Assembly: GCA_029834535.1 (NCBI GenBank)
Contig: JAQMWT010000344.1
Coordinates: 372,001 to 436,000, forward strand
Source: Chrysophaeum taylorii
Taxonomy: Eukaryota > Sar > Pelagophyceae > Pelagomonadales > Pelagomonadaceae
Reading direction: 5' to 3'
DNA length: 64,000 bases
In this document: positions 12,701 to 22,300 of the stretch, piece by piece
Layout: each line of letters begins with the position of its first letter
Position numbering within the stretch: the stretch's first letter is position 1
The notes under the pieces: generated by a model
What the model saw: only the letters and a program-made list of their open reading frames with translations
Database searches by the model: none
What the model was told of the DNA's origin: nothing
Position numbers and translations under genes: made by a program

Positions 12701-12881
12701 ACTCCCCCCTTATTATTATTATTATTAATCTGTTCCTTGCTATCATTATTATTCGTAGTTTGGACTAGGAGCATAAAACGTAGCGAACGTCGAGGAGGCC
12801 ACCCCTAGTACGTAGTGTAATTGGGGAGGATGTCGAGATCTCGAGGACAAACGAGAAGGAAGGAATGGTCTTCCTACGGAG

Positions 12882-13787
12882 CTATTGGATAAAGAATTCG
12901 TGCTCCTTGAGGAGTTTGAGGAGCTCGCCCGTGCCAGCTTTCAATCGGAGAATGTCGGAGGCTCGCCTTCCGTTGACGTCGCGGATCTTAGGGTTGGCGC
13001 CGTGTTTCATGAGAAGATGGCCAAGAGCGATACTTGTATCGTTCTCGCGGATCGAGACGAGGAGGTGAAGCGGGGTCGAGCCGCTCGCGTCGGGCTGGTT
13101 GACGTTGGCTCCGCTCTTCAGGAGCATCATGATGACGCGAAGGTCGACAAAGTCTCCGCGGTCGTCGGCGTTAGATTTGAGAGAAGCCCTGGCCTTGGCC
13201 GTCACGCCCGCGATCGCCATGTGCAGGGGTGTCTCGTACTTCATGTGGTTGCGCGCCTTGGGGTTGGCACCTAGAGAGTTTAAAAAAAAAGGTTTTTTGC
13301 TCGGCCGGTTCGAGGAGAACGTACCGGCGTCGATCAAGAAGTGCGCAATGTCGTAGTGATTGTTGACGCAGGCGAGCATGAGAGGCGTGTTGCCGTAGGA
13401 ATTCCTCGAGTCGACGACGGCACCGTTCTTAACGAGGAAGCGCACGCAGTCGAGAGCTCCGACGGTCGACGCCAAGTGCAACGGCGTCGCCTTGACGGTC
13501 GTCGAGACCAGTTCGAGGTGCGGTTTGTAGGCGTCGTCGTCCGTCTCAAAGTGGGCGAGTATGGCCAGCGTCTCGACGTCGCCGGCTTCCGCCGCGGCGT
13601 GGAGTGCGGTGAGCCCGCCCTCCGATTCGTTGTACCAGTTCATGCACCCCCCGTCCCGGAGCCACTTGGCCACCCGCGACGCGTCTCCCGCCTTGGCTGC
13701 CTCGAACAACCCGACATTCTCGGGTGTCGTCTGCTGGTACGCTGCAAGGTGAAACTTGGGAATCACGGCCGTATCGAACTGAGACAT
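12882..13787 (-). CDS. Ankyrin-repeat protein
   Basis: About 283 residues after splicing: complement of 12882-13270 and 13325-13787. It contains a run of ankyrin repeats: GLTALHAAAEAGDVETL, ATPLHLASTVGALDCV, NTPLMLACVNNHYDIA, ETPLHMA and STPLHLLV. A 54-nt intron (13271-13324; GTACGT...CTCTAG on the minus strand) interrupts one repeat. It has no in-frame stop, so retention would insert 18 residues; removing it restores LIDAGANPKARN, a normal ankyrin turn. The partner is unknown; such proteins act as protein-binding scaffolds. It lies 51 bp downstream of the next minus-strand gene. Confidence 0.85.
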   Translation of the reverse strand: MSQFDTAVIPKFHLAAYQQTTPENVGLFEAAKAGDASRVAKWLRDGGCMNWYNESEGGLTALHAAAEAGDVETLAILAHFETDDDAYKPHLELVSTTVKATPLHLASTVGALDCVRFLVKNGAVVDSRNSYGNTPLMLACVNNHYDIAHFLIDAGTFSSNRPSKKPFFLNSLGANPKARNHMKYETPLHMAIAGVTAKARASLKSNADDRGDFVDLRVIMMLLKSGANVNQPDASGSTPLHLLVSIRENDTSIALGHLLMKHGANPKIRDVNGRRASDILRLKAGTGELLKLLKEHEFFIQ

Positions 13788-13838
13788 CGTTCGTTGGGGG
13801 TGTCTGTCGTTAATTAACCTGATGATAAGGGTAAGGTA

Positions 13839-14843
13839 TTAATTATCTCGGCGGACGCTTGCATCTTCGAGCGTCATGTTGTTTCGACGCGCCCACTCGG
13901 CGTAGGCGCGTTCCCAGTCGAACGAAATATTGCTCTTGTCGTGGGACGACGATGAGGGGAGAGGTGGCAAGGAGGCCACCCAATCCCGGGGGACGGGGTC
14001 CTGGAGATCAGCGGTGGTGTCGTCATGGGGCCCGAGGGTAAATTCACGGAACACGATGGTCTCGCCGTCGACGAAGTGTTTCTCGGACGGTAAAATGACG
14101 GCACCGTCGGACCGCTCGATGGAAAGTGGTCTGTGTTGTTTGGGGTGCTGGGCGACGAAGTGGCGCTGCAAGTCGAGATAGTCTCGCGGAATCTGGCATC
14201 GGTGGCGATGGACTTTCAAGGAGAGGAGGGTATTGGCCATGTTGAGTTCCACAGACTTGAAGTCATCATCGTCGTCGCACCTGTGGTCGTCGTCCATGGG
14301 ATCGAGGCAGACGCGGTCCACGCTAAATCTCGGCGAGTCGAAGACGTCGTCGTCGGGCCGGCGGGCCTTGCGGACGGCGGCGACCTTGGCGTTGAAGTCC
14401 TCCTCCTCGAGGCGGTCGATGATCTTGCCCGACTTGTTGCCCGCGTCGAGGGCCGCCGCCGCGGCGCTGGCGGTCGCCCGGGCCACCGCCGCCGCGTCGG
14501 CGAGGTCGGCGAGGTCGGCGGCGTCTAAGCTCGCGACGTCTATCTCGGGTTCGTCGATCTCGGGCTTGCGCGGGAGGTAGAAGCCGCTCGCGAGGCGCCG
14601 CACGACGTCCTTGTCGAGTTTTGGGACGAGTTCCCTGTATTCCAGCACCACGTGAGGTTCGTCGACCGTCGGTCGCGTGCCGTAGGCGAAGCGTTCGGTG
14701 TGGTACTGAGCGTAGGGATCGATCCACGGCCGGTGCGCGGTTCCCTCCTCCGTGGCCTTCTTTTCGGCAACGACGACCGCCGCAGGTGGTTGTTGCCGCC
14801 GCCGTGACGATGATACTCCTCCTCCTCCTCCTGACATCATCAC
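13839..14843 (-). CDS. Uncharacterised acidic protein
   Basis: A 334-residue protein, not recognised. The N-terminus is low complexity (Gly/Ser). A conserved-looking block follows (YAQYHTERFAYGTRP...VVLEYRELVP...RRLASGFYLPRKPE). An Ala-rich helix lies near residues 105-135, then Asp-rich stretches. No signal peptide or membrane segment is visible. It is divergent from the EF-hand gene with only 43 bp between start codons, so the two probably share a promoter. The coding call rests on length, codon composition and this tidy spacing. Confidence 0.7.
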   Translation of the reverse strand: MMMSGGGGGVSSSRRRQQPPAAVVVAEKKATEEGTAHRPWIDPYAQYHTERFAYGTRPTVDEPHVVLEYRELVPKLDKDVVRRLASGFYLPRKPEIDEPEIDVASLDAADLADLADAAAVARATASAAAAALDAGNKSGKIIDRLEEEDFNAKVAAVRKARRPDDDVFDSPRFSVDRVCLDPMDDDHRCDDDDDFKSVELNMANTLLSLKVHRHRCQIPRDYLDLQRHFVAQHPKQHRPLSIERSDGAVILPSEKHFVDGETIVFREFTLGPHDDTTADLQDPVPRDWVASLPPLPSSSSHDKSNISFDWERAYAEWARRNNMTLEDASVRRDN

Positions 14844-14886
14844 ACTACCATATTATTATATCCGCGCGCGATGATATGACATCATC

Positions 14887-16761
14887 ATGATGTTCGGGTG
14901 GGTGCTGCGGAAGCGCGAGGGGGATCGGCGGTACCTCGGCGGGCTGATACCGGCCAAGTACTTCCAGGAGGTGCTGTGGCCCGAGCACCAGGAGGTGTTC
15001 GAGATCCTCGGTCTGTCCCCGGAGCGGGGAATGGAGGTCTTCGAGGCCTTCGTCGAGATCGACGAGGACAACGGCGGCGAGATTTCGATCGAGGAGTTCC
15101 ACGCGTGGTTGGGGTTTTCGGTCACCAAGTTCAGCGAGCGCGTCTTCGGGATTCTCGACTTGGACGGGTCCGGGTTCCTCGACTTCCGCGAGTTTTTGAT
15201 CGGAGTCTGGAACTGGAGCACGTACGACGCCGCGCTCGTCACAAAGCTCGCCTTCAGCATCTTTGATGTCGAAAAACAGGGCGTCCTGGAGATGGCCGAG
15301 TGCGACGCGCTGCTCCGGACGGTCTACAACGTCCGCAGGGCAGATCCGGCGTTGATGAAGAAGATGGACGTCAACGGCGACGGCAAGGTGAGCTTGGAGG
15401 AGTTGGAGCAGGTCGTCGAAGTCCACAACTACGTCTTACAGCCCGCATTTGATATTCAGCGCGCTTTGAGGCAGCGCATCTGTGGCGTCCGGTACTGGGA
15501 GACCGAGATGCAACGGCGTCGCGTCTACTTCTCGGGCTACGACGCCGGCGAGCAGTCGTCGTGGGACTCGATCAAGCAGATCCTCGAGATCAAGCACAGG
15601 GAGCGGGTTGAGCAGGAGGAGAGGCAGAGAGAACTCGAGGCGGCCGAGCGCCGCGCCGAGATGGAGGCGGCCAAGCAGCGCGAGATGCAGTTGCGCGAGG
15701 AGGTCGCCGCGCGGCGACGACGGCGCGCCGAGGAACGCCGCGCCAAGCTCGAGACTCCCGCGGCTAAGGCGGAAAGGGCCGCAATCCAAGAGCTCGAGCG
15801 GTGCGAGGCCGCGATGGACGAGGAGTGCATCGCGGCCGACTTGAGCGTGCGCCTCGCGCAGCGCGGCGCGTTCTGGCGCGCGTTCGACGCCTGGGTCGAC
15901 GCGGCGCGCCAAGCCCGCGAGATCGAAAGGGATCAAAGGCAAAACCTCGCGGCCGGGAGCGATGCCGAGGCCAAGCTGGACGACATGCTGAACACTGCCG
16001 ACGGAAATGCCGCCTTCCGGGCCGAGATGTGCTTGAACTTTGCCTACGAACTCCACGACAGGCTCGTCGCCCGCGAGCGGTGCAAAGCTCTTTGCCGAAA
16101 ACTCGCCAAGGCCCTCGTAGTAGACCACTTCGGGGACGGTTCCTACGAAGCGACCAACCTCGCGCGATGGGCGATGCGCTGGGCCTCCAAGGCCTCGCTC
16201 GCGGCCGCGCGCGAGCAGGCGCGGCAAGCGCTGCTCGACGAGACGCGGGCCTGTGAAACCAAACGGGTTGCCGAAGATCTCGACGCGGCTGAAACCGAGC
16301 AAGAGAAACTCTTCGAATCGACGCGGCTCCAAAAGGTCGGCGAGCGGGGAGGTCCCGACTCCAAGTGGGAGCGCCTCTGGGACGGCGTCCACGGCGCGCC
16401 CTACTGGCTCCAGTGGCAAACCAACGAGAGTCGCTGGGAACACCCCCACGTCTGCCACATCTGCGACGCGGCGATCGACGTCGACGACGTCCGCTGCTTC
16501 CGGTGCAACACCGACCGCTCCGCCTACAACATGGACCTCTACTGGAACGCCCACGGAGGCAAGCCGCCCGAGCCGCCCGACGACGCTCACGTTAGCGACA
16601 GCGACGACGACGGCGAGACCGCGGCAGTCGACGCGCGCCTCACGGCGGCCTCCTCCTCCTCCGACCAGCGCCAGCACCAGCACCACGGGGCCGCAGCCCC
16701 CAAAAAGACGATGCCGGCCCGGTCGAAGAGACCAAGCTCTGCTGTCGTCGTGCAGTACTAA
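14887..16761 (+). CDS. EF-hand / coiled-coil / WW-like / zinc-ribbon protein
   Basis: A 624-residue cytosolic protein. N-terminal EF-hand module: DEDNGGEISIEE near residue 57, DLDGSGFLDFRE near 92, a degenerate third hand (FDVEKQGVLEMAE) and a good fourth (DVNGDGKVSLEE near 160). A charged coiled coil covers about 230-330 and helical sequence continues to about 480. A WW-like motif then spans about 494-521 (WERLWDGV...YWLQW...ESRWEHP), followed at once by a four-cysteine ribbon (CHIC...CFRC, 523-542). The C-terminus is disordered and acidic, then basic. Calcium-regulated adaptor is the natural inference; I do not recognise the exact combination. Single exon. Confidence 0.8.
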   Translation: MMFGWVLRKREGDRRYLGGLIPAKYFQEVLWPEHQEVFEILGLSPERGMEVFEAFVEIDEDNGGEISIEEFHAWLGFSVTKFSERVFGILDLDGSGFLDFREFLIGVWNWSTYDAALVTKLAFSIFDVEKQGVLEMAECDALLRTVYNVRRADPALMKKMDVNGDGKVSLEELEQVVEVHNYVLQPAFDIQRALRQRICGVRYWETEMQRRRVYFSGYDAGEQSSWDSIKQILEIKHRERVEQEERQRELEAAERRAEMEAAKQREMQLREEVAARRRRRAEERRAKLETPAAKAERAAIQELERCEAAMDEECIAADLSVRLAQRGAFWRAFDAWVDAARQAREIERDQRQNLAAGSDAEAKLDDMLNTADGNAAFRAEMCLNFAYELHDRLVARERCKALCRKLAKALVVDHFGDGSYEATNLARWAMRWASKASLAAAREQARQALLDETRACETKRVAEDLDAAETEQEKLFESTRLQKVGERGGPDSKWERLWDGVHGAPYWLQWQTNESRWEHPHVCHICDAAIDVDDVRCFRCNTDRSAYNMDLYWNAHGGKPPEPPDDAHVSDSDDDGETAAVDARLTAASSSSDQRQHQHHGAAAPKKTMPARSKRPSSAVVVQY

Positions 16762-16849
16762 AATACATAACAAAATGAGAGGTCTGAAGTTAGTAAAATT
16801 CTCACTTTCGACACCAAACCGCTGCTGCGCGCCCAAGACTTTGGGTATA

Positions 16850-17930
16850 TCTTTAACGGGCCTCGTGGGTACCCTCATTCTGGGCACTGTCCCCGTCCTC
16901 GACGATCACGGCCAGATTCCCCCCACGAATTTCCGCCTCCTCAACCGCGGACTAGCACCGACCACCTGGCATGACGAGTTACTCGGCCGCCTCCTCACCT
17001 CCCTCCGTGAGCCCGGCATCCCCACCCTGTCCAAGGTTTCTGGTATCTTTGCGGACGTCGTCGCCCCTGCTGCCCGCTCGCGCCCCTACTTCCGATTTCG
17101 AGGCCACCTCGCCCAACGCCACGTTGTGCCTTTAGGACATCCTTTCACCACGCTCGACAGTGAGCGACTTTGCGACGTCAAGGCGCAAGCCTGGGGGTCG
17201 ATATATACCCCTCCTAGCCTTCACTTCTCCATCGGCGCGCAGCGCAAGTCTACACAGAACACTTCACCACGCCCTCGACGTCGACACCACCATCACTCCG
17301 CTTGGCGCCGCGCCCCCACCCGGTGTCCCCTGTCGAGCAGCGGCTACGCAGCTACGGCACCGTCGCTGGCCTCGTCTTTGGTGCTTTCGGCGAGGCTGGT
17401 GCGGCATGCCGCGAACTCGCCAAACCTCCGCCAAGCAAATCGCAGCGCGAACGCGGGTAGAAAGTGGCTGTGCCAACTTCGCCGTGGCCAAGGCAGCCCA
17501 AGTTCCCCGCATCTACCGCGAGTGGGGGATCGCCAACGCCTTGTGCCGGGCGCGCTGCGGTGCTGGCCCAACGCTTTGTGCCAGGCGCGCTGCGTCCTCA
17601 CCGCCCTCAGGCGCATCGCTGCCTCGGGTAGCCCCATCCAGGCCGCCCGCACCGAGCACGACGTCAAATTTCGTCCCACATACGTCCGGAGGCAGCTTGC
17701 GCACCTCCTGCGGGCGGGGTTTCCCTTCTCTCTTCGCCCGCCTCGCGGCTCGTTGATGACCGCGACTAGGCCTAGGGGTGTATCCGCCTTCCAAACGCCA
17801 CTCATGTATCCACACGCCCTCCCAGACCATTTGACGCCCTTTGTGCTCACGTTCGCCCCCTCCTTTGCTGTGTTCCATGCAAGTGTAGCAGTCGTCGACC
17901 CTCTATTAGTTATTAAAACTTAATGTGGCT
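16850..17930 (+). pseudogene. Decayed LINE-type retroelement C-terminal region
   Basis: Plus-strand pieces in different frames resemble the C-terminal parts of non-LTR element polyproteins. Near 16940-17060 is LNRGLAPTTWHDELLGRLL then REPGIPT, like the small nuclease-like domain that follows a Cys/His segment in such elements. Near 17345-17440 is GLVFGAFGEAGAACRELAK, like the conserved block downstream of that domain. Frames are broken throughout. The 3' end (17743-17925) is the repeat tail also seen at 12535 and 23600. The family call is by pattern only. Confidence 0.45.
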
Positions 17931-18059
17931 AGTATGTGATCGAGAAAAACGGGATTTTTACACACACTGCAGTCGCTTAATTTAATTTTGAGCTAACGCG
18001 TTAGTCATAAGGGGGGTGGCTTCGCGCGGCCACTGGCGCAAGAGCGGTGCTTAGCGGAC

Positions 18060-18120
18060 CAGTAGCCCATTCTTTTGCACAACCCCCCACTCGAGCTCTC
18101 AGCAGTCGACCATCAAGACC
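18060..18120 (+). repeat. Fragment of the dispersed repeat tail
   Basis: Contains CCCCCACTCGAGCTCTCAGC followed by AGTCGACCATC, matching the terminal motif (AGCAGYCGACC) of the tails near 17886, 23560 and 23690. Too short to place further. Confidence 0.4.
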
Positions 18121-18167
18121 CGTTCTCTATCCCCCCACTCCTCACATGCAAGGAAACTTATTTTATT

Positions 18168-19011
18168 CAGCGTTGGGAATTCACAAAGCTCACTTCACCA
18201 GGTTCACTGAGTCCACTGAGTTCACATCACTTCACTTCATTTCACTTCACTTCATTTCATTTCATTTCACTTCACTTCACTTCACTTCACCGAAATTTTG
18301 TGCCCGAAATCCCAGGTGCACCTCACGTTCATTCACTTGGCTGAAGGCCTGACCCTGACCCCGTCTAATGAGCGAAGTAGAGCCGCGCTACCTGGAGGTG
18401 GAGGAATACGTTGATGATGAGAAGGAAAACGCGGAACAGAATGGAGAGCACAAGAGAGAGCAGATGTGGATGCTGACGTCGAACACGCCCGGCAAAACTG
18501 GGTGATAAACCAGGGAACCGTCTTTCTCGGCGCGGACGAGACGGACAAAGTTGCCCTACTGCGCATGAAGAAGAATTTCGTTGCAGCGGCCCGGATCAAG
18601 CATAGCGACCTCGGACACGAGATCGAGTTCATAAACGCCGGAAGCACCATCCTCGAAGACTCTGCGGAGATTGGGTCTCACTAACAACAAGACTAAGATA
18701 CCGAGGTCGTTCACATCGCCAAAGGCAAGAAATACAGAACACCATCCACTGTGACTCCTCCTCCGTCCTGAAACGCGACTGAAACTAAGAGCACCAGACC
18801 TAGGCAATTGCGGGCGGGGGCACGGAACGGACGGGGGCGCGCCAGGCGTAGGCTCAAAAAAAAAGGAAAGTGACGGTCACTTCACCAAGGTTAACTTTAG
18901 CCATATGCAGGATGACGTGTTCACTTCAAATCACTTGACCAGAATAATTATTGCGTGGTGACCGTGGTGAAGTGGTTAACGTTCACTTGCTGAAGTGAAT
19001 TCCCAAGGCTG
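18168..19011. mobile_element. DNA element with 17-bp terminal inverted repeats, hAT-like, non-autonomous
   Basis: Ends are CAGCGTTGGGAATTCAC (18168-18184) and its near-exact reverse complement at 18995-19011 (16 of 17 match). Length is 844 bp. Both subterminal regions are full of TTCACTTCA/TGAAGTGA motifs, including a long run at 18221-18290, as expected for hAT-type subterminal transposase sites. The interior has short interrupted frames (about 18368-18684) that I cannot assign. I see no convincing 8-bp target duplication in the flanks (ATTTTATT versus TAGGCAGG), so the superfamily is tentative. Confidence 0.55.
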
Positions 19012-19328
19012 TAGGCAGGTTAGTTCAATAGCCTAATAAACCTAAACTGTACAAAATTATAAAACTTTTTGGGGGTGCGATTTCTCGAGAGTTTTCTCTG
19101 GCACTGATGAGTCCGTTATCCTACATCAATCTCGCAGTTGTGAATCAAAAACCCGTTATCCTAGATGTCTCTGCAACTTGTTAATACCCTAAAATTGCAC
19201 TTTCGCAAAGTTTCTCTTTTTGCCACCTGGTGCTGACAAAGCAAGCTGTCAAAAAAAAAAGTATCTCCTCTCCTCTCCTCTCCTGATTAATAATACAAAG
19301 GTCTCGCGACACATAATGGTGAGGATGG

Positions 19329-22300
19329 ATGGTGGACCCAAGGTGTGAGTTGGCGGCGATGGAGTCGTCGGAAGAGGCCGTGCGGTCGCTCCTGAGCGCT
19401 GGTCTCGAGGGGTCACTCGCAGAGACGTACTGCTTTGGGGGTGACCACGAGCTCGAACTCGCGGCGCTCCTCGGGCGGTTCGCGCACGCTCGACGCGGCG
19501 TTGCCGAGAAGGCGGTGGAGTTTTTGGAAGAGGACGTGCGGTGGCGCGAGGAGGTGAGCGCGGCGGGATTGCGGCGGCAGTCGGCGCGGGATGTGCTCGG
19601 GTGCGAGCCGCGGAACGTGTCGCGGTTTTACGAGCGTCGACTGCTCGGGCTCGACGCGCTCGGACGGCCCGTGTACTACCAGAACTTCCAGACCCTCGTC
19701 GTCCGGCAGCTGATGAAAGAGGCTCCCATCGAAGTTCTCGAGCGGTACCACATTTGGGAGCAGGAGCGCGCGGTGAGCCTCGTGGACGAGCTGGAAAGGC
19801 GGCGCGGGTACGCGGGGACGGGCAAGATGAGCGTGGTGATGGACGTGGGCGGCATGACGCTACGGAAGCACGTCAACTCTGATTTTCTGCGGTTCATCAA
19901 GATGATCGCGTCGATCGACCAGGACCACTATCCCGAGCGCATGGGCGTGACCTTCGTCGTGAACGCGCCGCGCGCGTTTAGCGTCGTCTGGAGCGTCGTC
20001 AAGCCTTGGCTCGACCCGAGGACGGCCGAGAAAATTCGCATCTGCTCGACCGAGGCCCAGTGGCGCCCGGCGATCACGGAGGTCTTGGGGGCGTCCATCG
20101 CCAAGGCCCTCGACGACGGCGTGAACTTGGACGACGTCGCGGCCGACGAAGGCGCGCGCGACATTTCCGAACTCGCTTCCGCCCTCCTCGTCTCGCCCGA
20201 GTCCACCGACGACGACGACGTCGTTTTGGACGTCGCGTGGGACCACCGCCCGACAACACTGCGGACGGACTCGTCGATGCGAATGATGAGCGCCGACGAT
20301 GACGTGTTTACGGACGCCAAGTCGCCCAAGCCGAGCGAGGAGGAACTCGCGCGAGAACTACTCGTGCGACCTATCTTCGTGTGCTCGCTGCGCGTCGCCC
20401 AAAACGCCGCGCACCTGGGCCGCCGCGTCTACGGCTTGATTTTGGTCCAGTTTGTGTGCATCTTGGGCGTTGTTGCCTGCACGCTCGCCATCCTCTCGTC
20501 CTCGAAGAACGAGGCCAAGCGAGCCCCGTTCCTCGCCATTCTGGCCTCGCTCGCCGCGTTCCCGTTTGGCGTGCTCGGCGCCGTCGGCGTCCGCCGCCGC
20601 AACCCTGGCCTCCTCGGGGCCCACGTCTTCGGCACCATCGCCCTCACGACGGCCTTTTTTGCCCTCGCTGTCAGCTACCTCGCGGTCGCCCTCATGACCC
20701 ACCAACTCGGCTTCTTTTTGGGCGCGCGCGGCAAGAGCCGCGAGCGCGGCGAGTATTTGGCTCTCGGTCTCGCCTGCGCGACCGTCGTCGTCGTCGGCAT
20801 ATGCCTCAGCGTCGCGAGCTCGCGCCTCGCCGCTCGCCTCCGCCGCGCTCTGTTCAAAAAGCTCACGGTCGACGACGACGACGACGATGATGATGATCAT
20901 GTCGAGGACCAGCGGCCGATCGACGACGGGCGATCTGGCGCCGGTCCTGGAGACGAGGACGACGGCGACGACGACGACGTCGTCTTGGACGGCGCCGCCG
21001 ACAAGAGCGGGTCGCCGTTACACGACAGGTTCACCACGAGCGCCCCGGGCTCGCCGCGATCGAACAACAAGAAAAAGAAGAAGAGGAAGCACAAGGTCGA
21101 GCGAAACGTCGACGTCGCGGACGCGCAGCTTCGCGTCTCGCTGTGGTGGTGCAGCTTCGTGATCCTGCTGGTCGGCGTCGCGGGCATCTCGTACGGCGGC
21201 GTCTCGACGTCGTACTTTGTGCGCCGCGGCATCGGGGCCTCGGGATTCGTCCCCTATCTACTGCTTCAATCCTCGGTCGCCCTCGTCGTCATCGCCATGG
21301 TCGGCTTCCTCGCGACCTCGATCGATGAGCAGCGCGAATCCCAGACCCTGCCAGGCGACACGACGGCGACGCGCCTCCGTCGCCTCGTCGACGGAGACCT
21401 CCGTTTCGTGTTCGAGCTTCGGTTGTACCGCAAGCTCGCCTTGGCCAACGTCGCTTTGTGCGTCGCGTGCGCGGCCCTCGCCGTCTCGCAAACCGTCTCT
21501 GTCGCCTCCGTCGTCCGCCGCGACGGCGACCACCGACCCCAGGTCGCAAAGACCGCCGCTCTCGCGCTCGTCATCGTCGCGGCCATCGAGGCCCTCGCCG
21601 TCGCCGCCCTCGCCGTCGCCTCCCGCGGGGCCCGCGCGCTCGTCAACGTCCGCCGCCGCAAGTGCCGCCTCCGCAAGCAGCGCCTCGTCGAGGAACTCCG
21701 GTCGAGCTTGTTCGTCAAGGAGGGCTCGCCCGACCGCGCGGCGGCGGCGCGATCGCACCGTTCGGTCGCCTCCCCCCGCACCAAGCGCCGTTTCTTCCAC
21801 ATCGCCACCGCCATGCGCTCCAGACCATCCTTTTCCTCGCTCCTCCGCGCGGCCCAACCGTCGGCTCCCCTTCCTCGCGAGGAGGTCCCGACCGATCGAG
21901 GACTTGGAGGCGGCGAAGAAAAGCGCGACGAGCCCCCTTACGACGAGGCGACCGAACTTCTCACGGTGGCCGAGGCCTCGCTCGACGTCGAGGAAGACGG
22001 CTCCTTCGCCTCGGGCTTCGCGCACCTCGGTCGAGGCGAGAAGGGCGCCGTCGCCTGGGCGACGTGCATGGGCCTCGTCCACGTCTTCCTCGACGGCACC
22101 TATGCGATCTTCAACGTCCTTGTCCGCAAACACGGCGACGACAACAACCGTGGCGTGCCCTGGTTCCTGGTCCTCTGGCGTGCCTACGGCAAAGTCGACG
22201 CCCGCTACCGCAACTCTGACCCCTTCATCGTCACCCAGGTCGCCGCGCTCGCCCTCGTCGGCGGCCCCGCGTGCCTCTGCTTCGCCTGGGCCACCTACGA

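Larger units (their letters stand above)
10702..12881. other. Gene-poor repeat island 1
   Basis: About 2.2 kb without an intact gene. It holds a GTT-rich microsatellite near 10721-10760, a decayed minus-strand LINE-type reverse transcriptase fragment (about 10926-11790) and a plus-strand repeat tail (12535-12700). ATT repeats lie near 12711-12728. Frames are short and interrupted and base composition is less GC-rich than in the genes. I see no RNA gene in it. Confidence 0.6.
16762..19328. other. Gene-poor repeat island 2
   Basis: About 2.6 kb without an intact gene. Contents: a decayed LINE C-terminal region with its 3' tail (16850-17930), a further tail fragment (18060-18120), and a DNA element with inverted ends (18168-19011). 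Between 19012 and 19328 there is AT-rich sequence with a pyrimidine run (about 19263-19284) just upstream of the next gene. Confidence 0.6.

Noticed and set aside
16253-17923. Long plus-strand frame continuing past the EF-hand gene
   Set aside because: First part is a shadow of the EF-hand gene; the rest crosses decayed LINE sequence and simple DNA.
19090-19160. CTGATGAGTCC resembles the core of a hammerhead ribozyme
   Set aside because: No GAAA core strand and no pairing for stems II or III follow; the match is only the start of the motif.
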